64,000 bases of DNA from Paenibacillus sp. SY21-1 (lineage in GTDB: Bacteria; Bacillota; Bacilli; Paenibacillales; Paenibacillaceae), in assembly GCF_005222705.1 (NCBI RefSeq), contig NZ_STGF01000011.1, positions 62,001 through 126,000 of the forward strand, read 5' to 3'. Below are positions 17,067-25,559 of the stretch, one piece after another. The position numbers and the translations under genes were made by a program. The notes under the pieces are model-generated. The model was not told where the DNA came from, ran no database searches, and saw only the letters and a list, made by a program, of their open reading frames with translations. Position 1 is the first letter of the stretch. Every line of letters starts with the position of its first letter.

Positions 17067-17801
17067 TTGAACGGAACGGCCCGTATCCCCAGAACGGTGC
17101 ACTATTGCTGGTTCGGACGAGGGGAAAAGTCCAAAAAAATCGTCAAATGCATGAAAAGCTGGCAAAAGCATTTGCCTGACTACACGTTTATCGAATGGAA
17201 CGAGGACAACTTCGACTTGCAGGCTAACCGGTATGTGGCGGAAGCCTATCAGGCCAAAAAATATGCGTTCGTCAGCGATTATGCGAGGCTGCATGCGATG
17301 TATCATTATGGCGGCATCTATCTGGATACGGATGTGGAGGTGCTGAGACCGCTCGACGCTTTGCTCCTTCATGAGGCGTTCTCCGGCTTCGAGGATGAGC
17401 GTTATCTGCAATCCGGGACGATGGGGGCGGCTAAAGGCCATGCCTGGATCAAGGAACTGCTGAAGGATTATGACGGCAGAGCGTTTATAAACGAAGACGG
17501 CAGCCTGGATACGACAACGAATACAGCAGTTATTACCCGTATCTGCGAGCGTTACGGCTTGGTCGCAGACGGCAGCGAGCAGAGGCTCGCCAATGGGGTT
17601 GTTTTTTATCCGCGCGATTATTTCAGTCCCTACGATTATATCAATGGCGGCAATTACCGAACGGATAACAGCTATACGATTCATCATTTCGCCAAATCCT
17701 GGCTTCCCGCGCATGTGCGGCTAAGAGGCGAGGTAAAGCGCGCGGTGAGCCGCGTTGTGGGACCGACTGTCATTGCCCGAATGAGAAAGCTGCTGAGTTA
17801 G
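17067..17801 (+). CDS. GT32-type glycosyltransferase with DXD sugar-binding region
   Basis: The start was set at TTG 17067, just after the upstream stop and eight bases from GGGGGG; ATG 17046 is in frame but inside the previous gene. The 244-residue protein opens IPRTVHYCWFGRGEKSKKIV and has AFVSDYARLHAMYHYGGIYL followed by DTDV, the DXD metal/nucleotide-sugar site of the OCH1/capsule-type GT32 family. It probably decorates the repeat unit. Confidence 0.88.
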   Translation: MNGTARIPRTVHYCWFGRGEKSKKIVKCMKSWQKHLPDYTFIEWNEDNFDLQANRYVAEAYQAKKYAFVSDYARLHAMYHYGGIYLDTDVEVLRPLDALLLHEAFSGFEDERYLQSGTMGAAKGHAWIKELLKDYDGRAFINEDGSLDTTTNTAVITRICERYGLVADGSEQRLANGVVFYPRDYFSPYDYINGGNYRTDNSYTIHHFAKSWLPAHVRLRGEVKRAVSRVVGPTVIARMRKLLS

Positions 17802-17811
17802 GAGAAAAAGC

Positions 17812-18420
17812 ATGGTAAAACGATTATTCGATGTAGTAGTCGCAGGCGCAATGCTGCTTGTGCTAAGCCTGCCGATCGTTGTGGTAGCGCTGCTCGTCCG
17901 TATGAAGCTCGGCGGTCCGATCGTGTTCAGACAGAAGCGACCGGGGCTGCACGGCGTTCCGTTTCATGTCTACAAGTTCCGAACGATGACCGATGAACGG
18001 GACAGCCTGGGCAAGCTGCTGCCCGATCATCTGAGACTAACTCCGTTTGGCGCCTGGCTGCGGAAGTACAGTATGGATGAGCTGCTGCAGCTCGTAAATG
18101 TGCTGAAGGGGGAGCTGAGCCTGATCGGGCCAAGGCCCCTTCTGATGGAATATTTGCCTCTATACACGGAGCGGCAGGCGAAGCGGCATCTGGTAAGGCC
18201 GGGCATTACCGGGTGGGCGCAGATTAACGGACGCAATGCGACGACATGGGAGGAACGCTTTGAGCATGACGTCTGGTACGTCGAGCATCAGAGTCTGCGT
18301 CTGGATCTTCTGATTCTGCTGCGGACCGCAGGCAAGGTGATTCGTTCGGAGGGCGTCTCGCAGGAAGGGCATGCAACGATGCCGATGTTCCTTGGTTCGT
18401 CGCGAAGCCATGAGGGATGA
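17812..18420 (+). CDS. epsL: Undecaprenyl-phosphate sugar phosphotransferase (EpsL-like)
   Basis: The 202-residue protein has one N-terminal membrane helix (LFDVVVAGAMLLVLSLPIVV), then the monotopic phosphoglycosyl transferase core: GGPIVFRQKRPGLHG, VYKFRTMTDERD, KYSMDELLQLVNVLKGELSL, IGPRPLL and RPGITGWAQINGRN. It loads the first phosphosugar, probably N,N'-diacetylbacillosamine-1-P, on undecaprenyl phosphate. Fits the EpsC-EpsN-EpsM pathway in this block. Confidence 0.93.
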   Translation: MVKRLFDVVVAGAMLLVLSLPIVVVALLVRMKLGGPIVFRQKRPGLHGVPFHVYKFRTMTDERDSLGKLLPDHLRLTPFGAWLRKYSMDELLQLVNVLKGELSLIGPRPLLMEYLPLYTERQAKRHLVRPGITGWAQINGRNATTWEERFEHDVWYVEHQSLRLDLLILLRTAGKVIRSEGVSQEGHATMPMFLGSSRSHEG

Positions 18421-18704
18421 GCGCTGAGGCGGACCGCTGCATTGCGCGGCGCAGGATAAGCCGGGGGGAACGGAAGGGGCGCAATGTCCTTTTGCGGCCG
18501 TCGGCCAATGGAATCGGAAGCAGCGACAAGAGCAAAGACAAAAGCAAAGACAAGAGCAAAGACAAAAGCAAAGACAAGAGCAAAGACAAGAGCAAAGACA
18601 AAGCAGTGACAAGAGCAGCAACAAAAGCCGCGACAAATGCGGCTGCAAAAGCAGCAAACACAAGCTTTGTTCCGCTGGCCGAACAACCGGCCAGGATGGA
18701 ATAA
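18417..18704 (+). CDS. Possible repeat-containing hydrophilic ORF (KDKS repeats)
   Basis: An ATG overlaps the EpsL stop as ATGA and opens 95 codons. The product is extremely basic: an Arg-rich start, six repeats of DKSK, then alternating Ala, Lys and Thr. There is no clear ribosome site beyond GAGGG and no known family. It may be translated by coupling, or may only be a spacer with a minisatellite. Antisense frames give poly-Leu/Ser strings, as expected from the repeat. Confidence 0.3.
   Translation: MSAEADRCIARRRISRGERKGRNVLLRPSANGIGSSDKSKDKSKDKSKDKSKDKSKDKSKDKAVTRAATKAATNAAAKAANTSFVPLAEQPARME
18525..18596 (+). repeat. 12-bp tandem repeat, six units
   Basis: Six head-to-tail copies of GACAARAGCAAA lie between the epsL and epsN homologues; the unit varies only at one A/G position. 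It sits in frame with the ATG overlapping the EpsL stop (four codons per unit), so copy-number change would keep that frame. Confidence 0.9.
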
Positions 18705-18751
18705 AGCTTTTATTTGGTGCGGGAAAACAAACGGGGAAGGGACGTGTATAC

Positions 18752-19939
18752 ATGTCAGGTCAGCAGCAGTCGAGAATTTTTTTGTCCGCGCCGCATATGA
18801 GCGGGAATGAGCGGCGTTATATTGATGAGGCGTTTGAAACGAACTGGATCGCGCCGCTCGGTCCCCAGCTCGATGCGTTTGAGCAGGAGGTGGCCGCTTA
18901 TGCCGGTACGAAGGGAGCGGCGGCGGTCAGCTCCGGCACGGCTGCCATTCATCTGGCATTGCAGCTGCTGGATGTGGGCAAGGGGGATACGGTATTTTGC
19001 TCCAGCTTCACGTTTATCGCCAGCGCCAACCCGATCAGCTATTGCGGCGCGGAGCCGGTTTTTATCGATTCCGAGCCGGCGACATGGAATATGTCGCCTG
19101 AGGCGCTTGGCCGCGCTTTGCGCGATGCGGCCGCAGCCGGACAGCTGCCTAAAGCGGTCATTGTCGTCCATCTGTACGGACAGATCGCCCGTATGGAAGA
19201 AATCCACGTTCTATGCAGCGAATACGGCGTGCCTATTGTGGAGGACGCCGCCGAATCGCTTGGCTCGACCTATAAAGGCAAGCAAAGCGGCGGTTTGGGC
19301 AAGCTGGGCATCTTCTCTTTTAATGGAAACAAAATTATAACGACCTCCGGCGGAGGCATGCTCGTTTCCGATGATACGGCACTTCTGGCCAAGGCTCGCT
19401 TTCTTGCCACGCAGGCACGCGATCAGGCGCCGCATTATCAGCATAGCGAGATGGGCTTTAACTACAGGATGAGCAATGTGCTTGCGGGAGTGGGCCGGGC
19501 GCAGCTGCAGGTGCTGGATGAGCGGGTGGCCGCCCGCCGCGCTATTTTTGAAGAATATGCGCTGACGCTTGGCAATCAGCCGGGCGTAGCCTTTATGCCG
19601 GAGCTGCTCGGCACGCGCTCCAATCGGTGGCTGACGGCATTGGTGCTGGACGCCGAGGAGGCGGGGGTAACCGCCCAGCATTTGCTCGCCGCTCTGGAAG
19701 CCGCCAACATTGAAGCACGTCCGCTCTGGAAGCCGCTGCATATGCAGCCCCTGTTCAAAGGTACCCGTTTCTACGAGCATGCAGAGGGCGAGCGAGCCTA
19801 TTGCGAGCAATTGTTCCGCAGCGGCCTTTGCTTGCCGTCAGGCTCCGGCATGAGCGGAGCCGACCAGATGCGTGTCATCGACTGCATAAGCGACGTATTC
19901 GGAAACGGCGTCCGCAGCAGCGCGCAGACGGCTTCGTAA
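18752..19939 (+). CDS. epsN: DegT/DnrJ/EryC1 aminotransferase (EpsN-like)
   Basis: The 395-residue PLP-dependent sugar aminotransferase has FLSAPHMSGNERRYIDEAFE, WIAPLGPQLDAFEQEVAAY, VSSGTAAIHLALQLL, VEDAAESLGSTYKGKQSG and the PLP lysine in FSFNGNKIITTSGGGML (about residue 190). It aminates the 4-keto sugar made by the EpsC-like dehydratase, giving UDP-4-amino-GlcNAc for acetylation by the PglD-like enzyme encoded convergently downstream. Confidence 0.93.
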   Translation: MSGQQQSRIFLSAPHMSGNERRYIDEAFETNWIAPLGPQLDAFEQEVAAYAGTKGAAAVSSGTAAIHLALQLLDVGKGDTVFCSSFTFIASANPISYCGAEPVFIDSEPATWNMSPEALGRALRDAAAAGQLPKAVIVVHLYGQIARMEEIHVLCSEYGVPIVEDAAESLGSTYKGKQSGGLGKLGIFSFNGNKIITTSGGGMLVSDDTALLAKARFLATQARDQAPHYQHSEMGFNYRMSNVLAGVGRAQLQVLDERVAARRAIFEEYALTLGNQPGVAFMPELLGTRSNRWLTALVLDAEEAGVTAQHLLAALEAANIEARPLWKPLHMQPLFKGTRFYEHAEGERAYCEQLFRSGLCLPSGSGMSGADQMRVIDCISDVFGNGVRSSAQTAS

Positions 19940-19984
19940 GCTGCTCCCGATGGGAAGGAGCGGGAAGCTTGTGCCTGCTAAGTT

Positions 19985-20644
19985 TTATAGATACGGCTCG
20001 CCTGGCTCGCGCGAACGAATAACTTTGGCAGGACTTCCATAGGCGACGGAATAGGGCGCTATATCGCGGAGAACGACAGATCCGGCTCCGATGACCGTGT
20101 GCTCGCCAATCGACCTGTTATGGACGACTGCCGCTTGCAGGGACAGCACCGAATAATCGCCGATCCTAACGCTGCCTCCGGTGCATGCCTTGGGCGCCAA
20201 GGTAACAAAATCTCCGGTTGCGCAATCATGATCGAGGGAAGCATGGGTATACAGCACATTATGCTGGCCAACGACGGTGTCGCTGCCGATGACGGCTCCG
20301 GCCATAATGACGCTGCCGGCCCCGATGCTTGCGCCTCTTGCAACAGAGGAGTCCGGATGCACGGCAGAAACGAATGGCGCGCCGGGAGCGATGCCTGCTA
20401 TGGCACGCACCGCTTTGGCTCTTGTCCAGTTATCGCCGATGGCAACCAATAGGCCGGCGAGCTTCTGCGAAGGAGAGACAAGCCAGCTTTCATCGCCAAG
20501 CACCTCATAGCCGTACATAATGGTACCGGCAGGCCTGCGTCCGTCCAGCAGACCGGCAATGGCGAAACGGCCTTCTTTCTCAACCGTATCGATGACGGCT
20601 TTGGCGTGACCGCCAGCTCCGTAGATGACGATAGCGTTGCTCAA
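19985..20644 (-). CDS. epsM: NeuD/PglD-type sugar O/N-acetyltransferase (EpsM-like)
   Basis: The 219 residues begin SNAIVIYGAGGHAKAVIDTV, the PglB-type NDP-sugar-binding domain, followed by a left-handed beta-helix of hexapeptide repeats (GASIGAGSVIMAGAVIGSDT, with catalytic His in YTHASLDHDCATGDFVTLAP). It should acetylate UDP-4-amino-6-deoxy-GlcNAc to UDP-diacetylbacillosamine. In B. subtilis epsM precedes epsN in the same direction; here it is inverted and convergent, so it is transcribed separately. Confidence 0.9.
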   Translation of the reverse strand: MSNAIVIYGAGGHAKAVIDTVEKEGRFAIAGLLDGRRPAGTIMYGYEVLGDESWLVSPSQKLAGLLVAIGDNWTRAKAVRAIAGIAPGAPFVSAVHPDSSVARGASIGAGSVIMAGAVIGSDTVVGQHNVLYTHASLDHDCATGDFVTLAPKACTGGSVRIGDYSVLSLQAAVVHNRSIGEHTVIGAGSVVLRDIAPYSVAYGSPAKVIRSREPGEPYL

Positions 20645-20685
20645 ACGAATCTCTCCCTTGGATGGAATGAACGATTTCTTTTTAT

Positions 20686-20714
20686 ATTCTATCAGAAGCG
20701 TACAACTCTACCAA
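20686..20714 (-). promoter_or_regulatory. Promoter of the inverted epsM-like gene
   Basis: On the minus strand TTGGTA (20714-20709), 17-bp spacer, TAGAAT (20691-20686). No SinR-type box is evident in it, unlike its neighbours. Confidence 0.5.
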
Positions 20715-20803
20715 GCTATGAGAGGCTCCCGGCTGCGAGGTTTATAGCGGCGTCATGCGGGGCGGTTCGTCTGTACGCCAACCGACAAGTTGCCGGATAA
20801 CGA

Positions 20804-20856
20804 TTGACAGCATAAAGGGAAGGTGATAATCTGTACTTGTGTTCGTTTTATAGAAC
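20804..20856 (+). promoter_or_regulatory. Promoter of the second polysaccharide operon with SinR-type box
   Basis: TTGACA (20804-20809), 17-bp spacer, TAATCT (20827-20832). The box GTTCGTTTTATAGAAC (20841-20856) covers the expected start site, and a further GTTCGTT half-site lies at about 20872. The box has G at position 5 where the others have T. Confidence 0.6.
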
Positions 20857-20907
20857 GAAATAAGGTTTGATGTTCGTTATTGGCTAATTGGCAAGAAGGA
20901 GACTTTC

Positions 20908-22152
20908 ATGAATAACGACGTGCATTTTCAAATAAACGACTTGTCGAATGAGCTGAAGCTGATTCTGATGCTTTTGTCGGGAACAGATGGCGTAGAGGAA
21001 AATTTTGAGCTGCAGGAGCTGCTGCGAAGCGTCGATTGGGATCGGTTTATTGAGCTGTCCCGGCATCATCGCGTATTTCCCTCCGTCAATCGCAAGCTTC
21101 AGGAGATCAATGCCGCAGAGGTGCCCGCGTTCGTCGGAACGATGTTTCAGCGCGATTATTATCGCAATACGCTGCTTATGCTGGGACTTAGCGGCGAAAT
21201 GGAGCAGCTGGCCAAGGCGTTTTCCGAGGAAGGCATCCGCTCTTTGTTTCTGAAGGGGCCTGTGATTGCGGCAGATTTGTATGGCGACGTTTCGCTGAGA
21301 ACCTCTTGCGATCTGGATCTTCTTATTCCGATAAAAGAGCTTGAACAGGCAGAGCGCATTTTACTGGCGATGGGCTATGAGAAGGACGATTATATTGATA
21401 CGGTGCTGGGCGATTGGAAGTGGCGGCATCACCATTCTACCTTTTTTCATGCGGATAAAAGAATCAAGGTAGAGCTGCACTGGCGCCTTAATCCGGCTCC
21501 GTCGAGCGAGCCCGCGTTCAACGAGCTATGGAGCCGCAAGCGCAAAAGCTCGCTCATCAACCGTCCGATCTACTATTTGGGACGCGAGGATCTGTTCTTG
21601 TTTCTCGTCTCGCATGGGGCCAGACACGGGTGGTCGCGCCTGCGCTGGCTGCTTGATATCAAGCAGCTGGTGGAGCAGCGGCTGGATTGGCCTGCTCTTG
21701 TCAAGCTTCTCCGCAAGCATCGCTATTTGCATATCGGAGGCCAGGCGGTGCTGCTTGCCTCCCGCTTGTTCGCCGTGCCTTTGCGCGAGGAGATGCGCCC
21801 GCTGCTCGCCCAGAGGAAAGCGCACTGGCTCGCCGAGGATACGATGTTCTACGTTCATCGAATGGTCAATTTACATACCGACCCCGTTCCGCAGGAGGTG
21901 CAGCGTTATCATAAGCGGTATTTGTTCTCGCTGCTGACCTGGGGGCAGAAGCTGCAGTTTTTGGCGAGCTTTCTCTATCCGTATCCCGAGGACGCCGTTA
22001 CGCTGCCGCTGCCTAAGCCTCTGCATGGCCTGTATTTCGTGCTGCGGCCGTTCCTCTGGCTGTGGAGGAAATACAAACCTCAAGCTTCCATTGAAAATGA
22101 AAAGGAAAGTGCGGGAGATAATCATGAGAAACGTATTGATCGCTTCCTATGA
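20908..22152 (+). CDS. Nucleotidyltransferase-like protein (NTP_transf_5 family)
   Basis: The 414-residue protein has the family core at about residues 105-145: LFLKGPVIAADLYGDVSLRT followed by SCDLDLLIP, the D-x-D pair of a nucleotidyltransferase fold, then KVELHWRL and DLFLFLVSHGARHGWSRLRW. Its substrate is unknown. Members sit in RiPP clusters; one, PsmN of pseudomycoidin, was reported to add hexoses to a phosphorylated lasso precursor. This one heads an operon of glycosyltransferases 14 kb from a lasso cluster sharing its operator type, so either role is possible. Confidence 0.8.
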   Translation: MNNDVHFQINDLSNELKLILMLLSGTDGVEENFELQELLRSVDWDRFIELSRHHRVFPSVNRKLQEINAAEVPAFVGTMFQRDYYRNTLLMLGLSGEMEQLAKAFSEEGIRSLFLKGPVIAADLYGDVSLRTSCDLDLLIPIKELEQAERILLAMGYEKDDYIDTVLGDWKWRHHHSTFFHADKRIKVELHWRLNPAPSSEPAFNELWSRKRKSSLINRPIYYLGREDLFLFLVSHGARHGWSRLRWLLDIKQLVEQRLDWPALVKLLRKHRYLHIGGQAVLLASRLFAVPLREEMRPLLAQRKAHWLAEDTMFYVHRMVNLHTDPVPQEVQRYHKRYLFSLLTWGQKLQFLASFLYPYPEDAVTLPLPKPLHGLYFVLRPFLWLWRKYKPQASIENEKESAGDNHEKRIDRFL

Positions 22153-23344
22153 TATGGAGGTTGGCGGAGTCGAGCGGAGTCTGGCAGGCATGCTGGATGC
22201 CTTCGATTACGAGCGGCAGAGCGTCGATCTCATGCTTTATCGGCATACGGGCGATTTTATGACATTGCTTGGAGATCAGGCGAAGCTGCTGGAGGAGCTT
22301 CCGCAGTACGCTTCCTTCCGCCAAGGAATCGGCGAGCTGATTAAAGCCGGACAACTTCCGATTGCGTTCATGCGGCTGTTGTCCAAGGCGCACGCGGCTA
22401 TCGTCGGCAAGCTTACCGGCATCGCGGAGCCGGGCTACATTCAGCAGCAGCTTATGTGGAAATATATGCGTCCGCTGCTGCCGGCGCTGACTCAGCGCTA
22501 CGATGTGGCGATCAGCTACCTGTGGCCGCATGATTTTGTGGCCGAGAAGGTCGAGGCCAAGCGGAAAATAGCGTGGATACATACCGATTATTCAACGATA
22601 GAAACGCTGCACAGCGCCGATTTGGCCATGTGGAACAAATTTGACTCCATTATTGCGGTGTCCGAGGCGTGCAGAACGTCTTTTTTGCAAAAGTATGAAT
22701 CGCTGCGCGACAAGTTGTTCGTTATTGAGAATATTCTGTCTCCTGCCCACATTCGCAATCAAGCCGAGGATGAATGGCCCGACAATCCGATGCCTGCGGA
22801 TCGGCGCTTCAAGCTGCTGTCGGTGGCGAGGCTGTCCCACGCCAAAGGCATGGATCAGGCAGTGGAAGCCATGAAGCTGCTTCGCGACCGTGGCTATGAG
22901 CAGCTGGTCTGGTACGTGGTCGGCTATGGCGGAGACGAGGCCGAAGTGCGGCGTCTGATTGCAGGCTACGGGCTGGAGGAGCAATTCATTCTGCTTGGCA
23001 AGCAAACGAACCCCTACCCGTATATGGCCGCCTGCGATTTGTACGTTCAGCCCTCCCGTTACGAAGGCAAAGCCGTTACCGTAACCGAGGCGAAGGCGTT
23101 AGGCAAGCCGGTGCTGATTACCCGCTACTCGACGGCTGACAGCCAGGTAGTCCATGGAGTCGACGGTTACATTGCCGAGCTGTCGGCGGACGGCATTGCC
23201 GCCGGCATTGAAACGCTGTACGGCGATCAGGCGCTGCGCGACAGGCTGGCCGAGGCGTGCCGGAATACCAATTACAGCAATCGCGAGGAGCTTGACAAGC
23301 TTTATCTTCTATTCGACGAGAAAAGGAGGAGGCAGGCGGTATGA
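22124..23344 (+). CDS. GT4 glycosyltransferase
   Basis: ATG 22124 behind CGGGAGA gives 406 residues and overlaps the upstream gene by 29 bp. Landmarks: NVLIASYDMEVGGVERSLAG, KIAWIHTDYSTIE, LLSVARLSHAKGMDQAVEAM, FILLGKQTNPYPYMAACDLY and PSRYEGKAVTVTEAKALGKP (E-x7-E). It is a GT-B enzyme of the same subgroup as the two at 25.5 and 26.7 kb, suggesting duplication and divergence within the operon. Confidence 0.88.
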   Translation: MRNVLIASYDMEVGGVERSLAGMLDAFDYERQSVDLMLYRHTGDFMTLLGDQAKLLEELPQYASFRQGIGELIKAGQLPIAFMRLLSKAHAAIVGKLTGIAEPGYIQQQLMWKYMRPLLPALTQRYDVAISYLWPHDFVAEKVEAKRKIAWIHTDYSTIETLHSADLAMWNKFDSIIAVSEACRTSFLQKYESLRDKLFVIENILSPAHIRNQAEDEWPDNPMPADRRFKLLSVARLSHAKGMDQAVEAMKLLRDRGYEQLVWYVVGYGGDEAEVRRLIAGYGLEEQFILLGKQTNPYPYMAACDLYVQPSRYEGKAVTVTEAKALGKPVLITRYSTADSQVVHGVDGYIAELSADGIAAGIETLYGDQALRDRLAEACRNTNYSNREELDKLYLLFDEKRRRQAV

Positions 23345-24420
23345 AGCCCAAGCTGAGCGTCGTCATCCCCGTGTTTAATGCCGCGCCCTATTTGCGCCGC
23401 TGTATCGATTCCCTGCTGGCGCAGAGCTTGCGGGAATGCCAGTTTATATTTGTCAATGACGGCTCTACGGACGACAGCGCGAGCATTCTGGAGCGTTACG
23501 CGGCCAAGGAGAAGCGTATCCGGGTCATCCATCAGTGCAACAAAGGGGTCAGCATGGCCAGAAATGCGGGACTTGCCGCCGCTGAGGGCGAATACATCGG
23601 CTTTGTGGACGCGGATGACGATATCGCTCCGGATTTATACGAACGAATGCACACTGCCGCAACGCAGGAGGATTGCGACGTGGTTGTATCCAACTTCGTC
23701 AGCGAACTGGACGGCCATCAGGTCGTAACGAGCTATCCCTTTCATTCCAATATGGTCATTCCCGAGCCTTGCATCCGGAATGAGGTTTTGCCCTTTTTTA
23801 TGCGCAGCGATTCGTTGAATACGGCATGCAACAAGCTATACCGCAAACGGATTATCGAGGCCTACAGCATTCAATTTCCGGAGCGTGTAGCGCTTGGCGA
23901 GGACGGCATGTTCAATATTTTATACTTCAGCCGTATCCGAAGCATGCTTTATATCGATTATACCGGCTACTATTACCGGGAGACGCCAGGCAGCGCAACG
24001 CGCAATGTAGCAGCCAAGGATTATTTTATGCGTGCGGTCGAGGTGTACGAATCGGATACTCCCCCCTGTTACAGAAGCAAAGTGAGCCCGTCGGCCATTC
24101 ATCGGCTTAAAGCGGTAAAGCTCATTCATAATGTGCTGTCTTACGTACATATTTATCTGGAGCCTTCGGCGAATCTGAGCTATTGGGACAAGTGGCGCTA
24201 CGTCAGCAGAATGATCAAGCACCGCCGCGTTCGCTCGGCCCTTTCCGTATACGAAAAAGAAATGAAAGGGCGGCTTGGAGGCTACCAGCGGCTGCTGCTG
24301 TTTTTTATCCGGACGCGCTCGCTGCTCGGCATTCAGCTGCTCACGGCATATAGCCGCTATCGAAATAAAAACAATCAAGCAAGGGGCTGGTCTCATGAAA
24401 ATCATGATGTTCGCGCATGA
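23341..24420 (+). CDS. GT2 glycosyltransferase
   Basis: Starts on an ATGA overlap with the upstream stop. The 359-residue GT-A protein has KLSVVIPVFNAAPYLRRCID, FIFVNDGSTDDSASIL and IGFVDADDDIAPDLYERMH. It resembles the EpsH-like enzyme at 12.8 kb. No membrane segments are evident. Confidence 0.88.
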   Translation: MKPKLSVVIPVFNAAPYLRRCIDSLLAQSLRECQFIFVNDGSTDDSASILERYAAKEKRIRVIHQCNKGVSMARNAGLAAAEGEYIGFVDADDDIAPDLYERMHTAATQEDCDVVVSNFVSELDGHQVVTSYPFHSNMVIPEPCIRNEVLPFFMRSDSLNTACNKLYRKRIIEAYSIQFPERVALGEDGMFNILYFSRIRSMLYIDYTGYYYRETPGSATRNVAAKDYFMRAVEVYESDTPPCYRSKVSPSAIHRLKAVKLIHNVLSYVHIYLEPSANLSYWDKWRYVSRMIKHRRVRSALSVYEKEMKGRLGGYQRLLLFFIRTRSLLGIQLLTAYSRYRNKNNQARGWSHENHDVRA

Positions 24421-25552
24421 CGGAAGTTTAAACCGCGGCTGCGAGGCAATCGTTCGATCCTCCACCGACATTCTGAAGGAACGCATACACGGCGCCCATA
24501 TTTACCTGGCCTCCGCCAAGCCGGAAACGGATCGGGGCATTACGCGGCTGGACGGCATCTATGACGGAGGAGCGCTCCCGCTGCGCAAATACTCGGTCGA
24601 CTGGTTTATCTCCTCGTTCAAGGTCAAGCTGTTTCAGGACGAATCGTACGCGCTCGGCAAAATCCATCATAACATCATTAAAAATATAAAGGACATGGAC
24701 GTTTGCCTTTCCATAGGCGGGGACAACTACTGCTATGGCGAGCAGCCCGGCTGGTACGAAATCGACCGAAGAGTGAAGGCGCAAGGCAAAAAGCTTGTGC
24801 TGTGGGGCTGCTCGATCGGGGAGGAGGATATGTCGGAACGGAAGCTTGCCGACTTAAAGCTGTTTGATCTGATTTTGCCGCGCGAGACGCTGACCTTCGA
24901 TATGCTGCGGGCAAAAGGGCTGACGAATGTGAAGCTGTGCGCCGACCCCGCTTTTACGATGGAGAAGGAGGAGCTTCCGCTTCCCGAGGGCTGGCAGGAG
25001 GACAACACGATTGGCCTCAATTTCAGTCCGCTCGTATGGAAGAAAAACAAGCCATCCTATGAGGCGGTAGAAAAGCTGATCGAGCACATACTCGCCACGA
25101 CGAAAATGACGATTGCGTTAACCCCGCACGTTGTCCAAGAGGGCAATCACGATTATGAGGTGCTGCAGCTGTATGACGAGCGCTTCAAGCATACGGGCCG
25201 GGTGCTGCTGCTGCCTGATCATTTAAATGCCGTGCAATATAAAGGTTATATTTCACGCATGCGCATGTTTATCGGAGCGAGAACCCATGCGACAATCGCC
25301 GCTTATTCCAGCTATGTGCCTACAATGGTGCTCGGCTACAGCGTCAAGTCGAGGGGCATTGCCAAGGATCTGTTCGGCGACGAGAAGCTGGTGCTGGGCT
25401 TGCAGGAGCTTTCGAACGGATCAAGGCTGATACAGGCGTTCGATGAACTGCAGCGCGACGAGGACCGGATCAGACTGACGCTTAAACGGCGCATACCGGA
25501 AATCAAAAAGCTTTCCTATCGTGCCGTTCAGTATTTAAATGAGCTTGCCTGA
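24395..25552 (+). CDS. Polysaccharide pyruvyl transferase family protein
   Basis: ATG 24395 behind AAGGGGCTGG gives 385 residues, overlapping the upstream gene by 26 bp. The pattern MFAHDGSLNRGCEAIVRSST, LSIGGDNYCYG, LWGCSIGEEDMSE and MRMFIGARTHATIAAYSSYV is that of the CsaB/EpsO-like pyruvyl transferases, which move pyruvate from PEP to a sugar as a ketal. This would give the polymer a negative charge. Confidence 0.87.
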   Translation: MKIMMFAHDGSLNRGCEAIVRSSTDILKERIHGAHIYLASAKPETDRGITRLDGIYDGGALPLRKYSVDWFISSFKVKLFQDESYALGKIHHNIIKNIKDMDVCLSIGGDNYCYGEQPGWYEIDRRVKAQGKKLVLWGCSIGEEDMSERKLADLKLFDLILPRETLTFDMLRAKGLTNVKLCADPAFTMEKEELPLPEGWQEDNTIGLNFSPLVWKKNKPSYEAVEKLIEHILATTKMTIALTPHVVQEGNHDYEVLQLYDERFKHTGRVLLLPDHLNAVQYKGYISRMRMFIGARTHATIAAYSSYVPTMVLGYSVKSRGIAKDLFGDEKLVLGLQELSNGSRLIQAFDELQRDEDRIRLTLKRRIPEIKKLSYRAVQYLNELA

Positions 25553-25559
25553 GGTGCGT

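Noticed and set aside
18160..18753. Minus-strand frames with poly Leu-Ser or Cys-Phe runs
   Set aside because: Produced by the 12-bp repeat read backwards.
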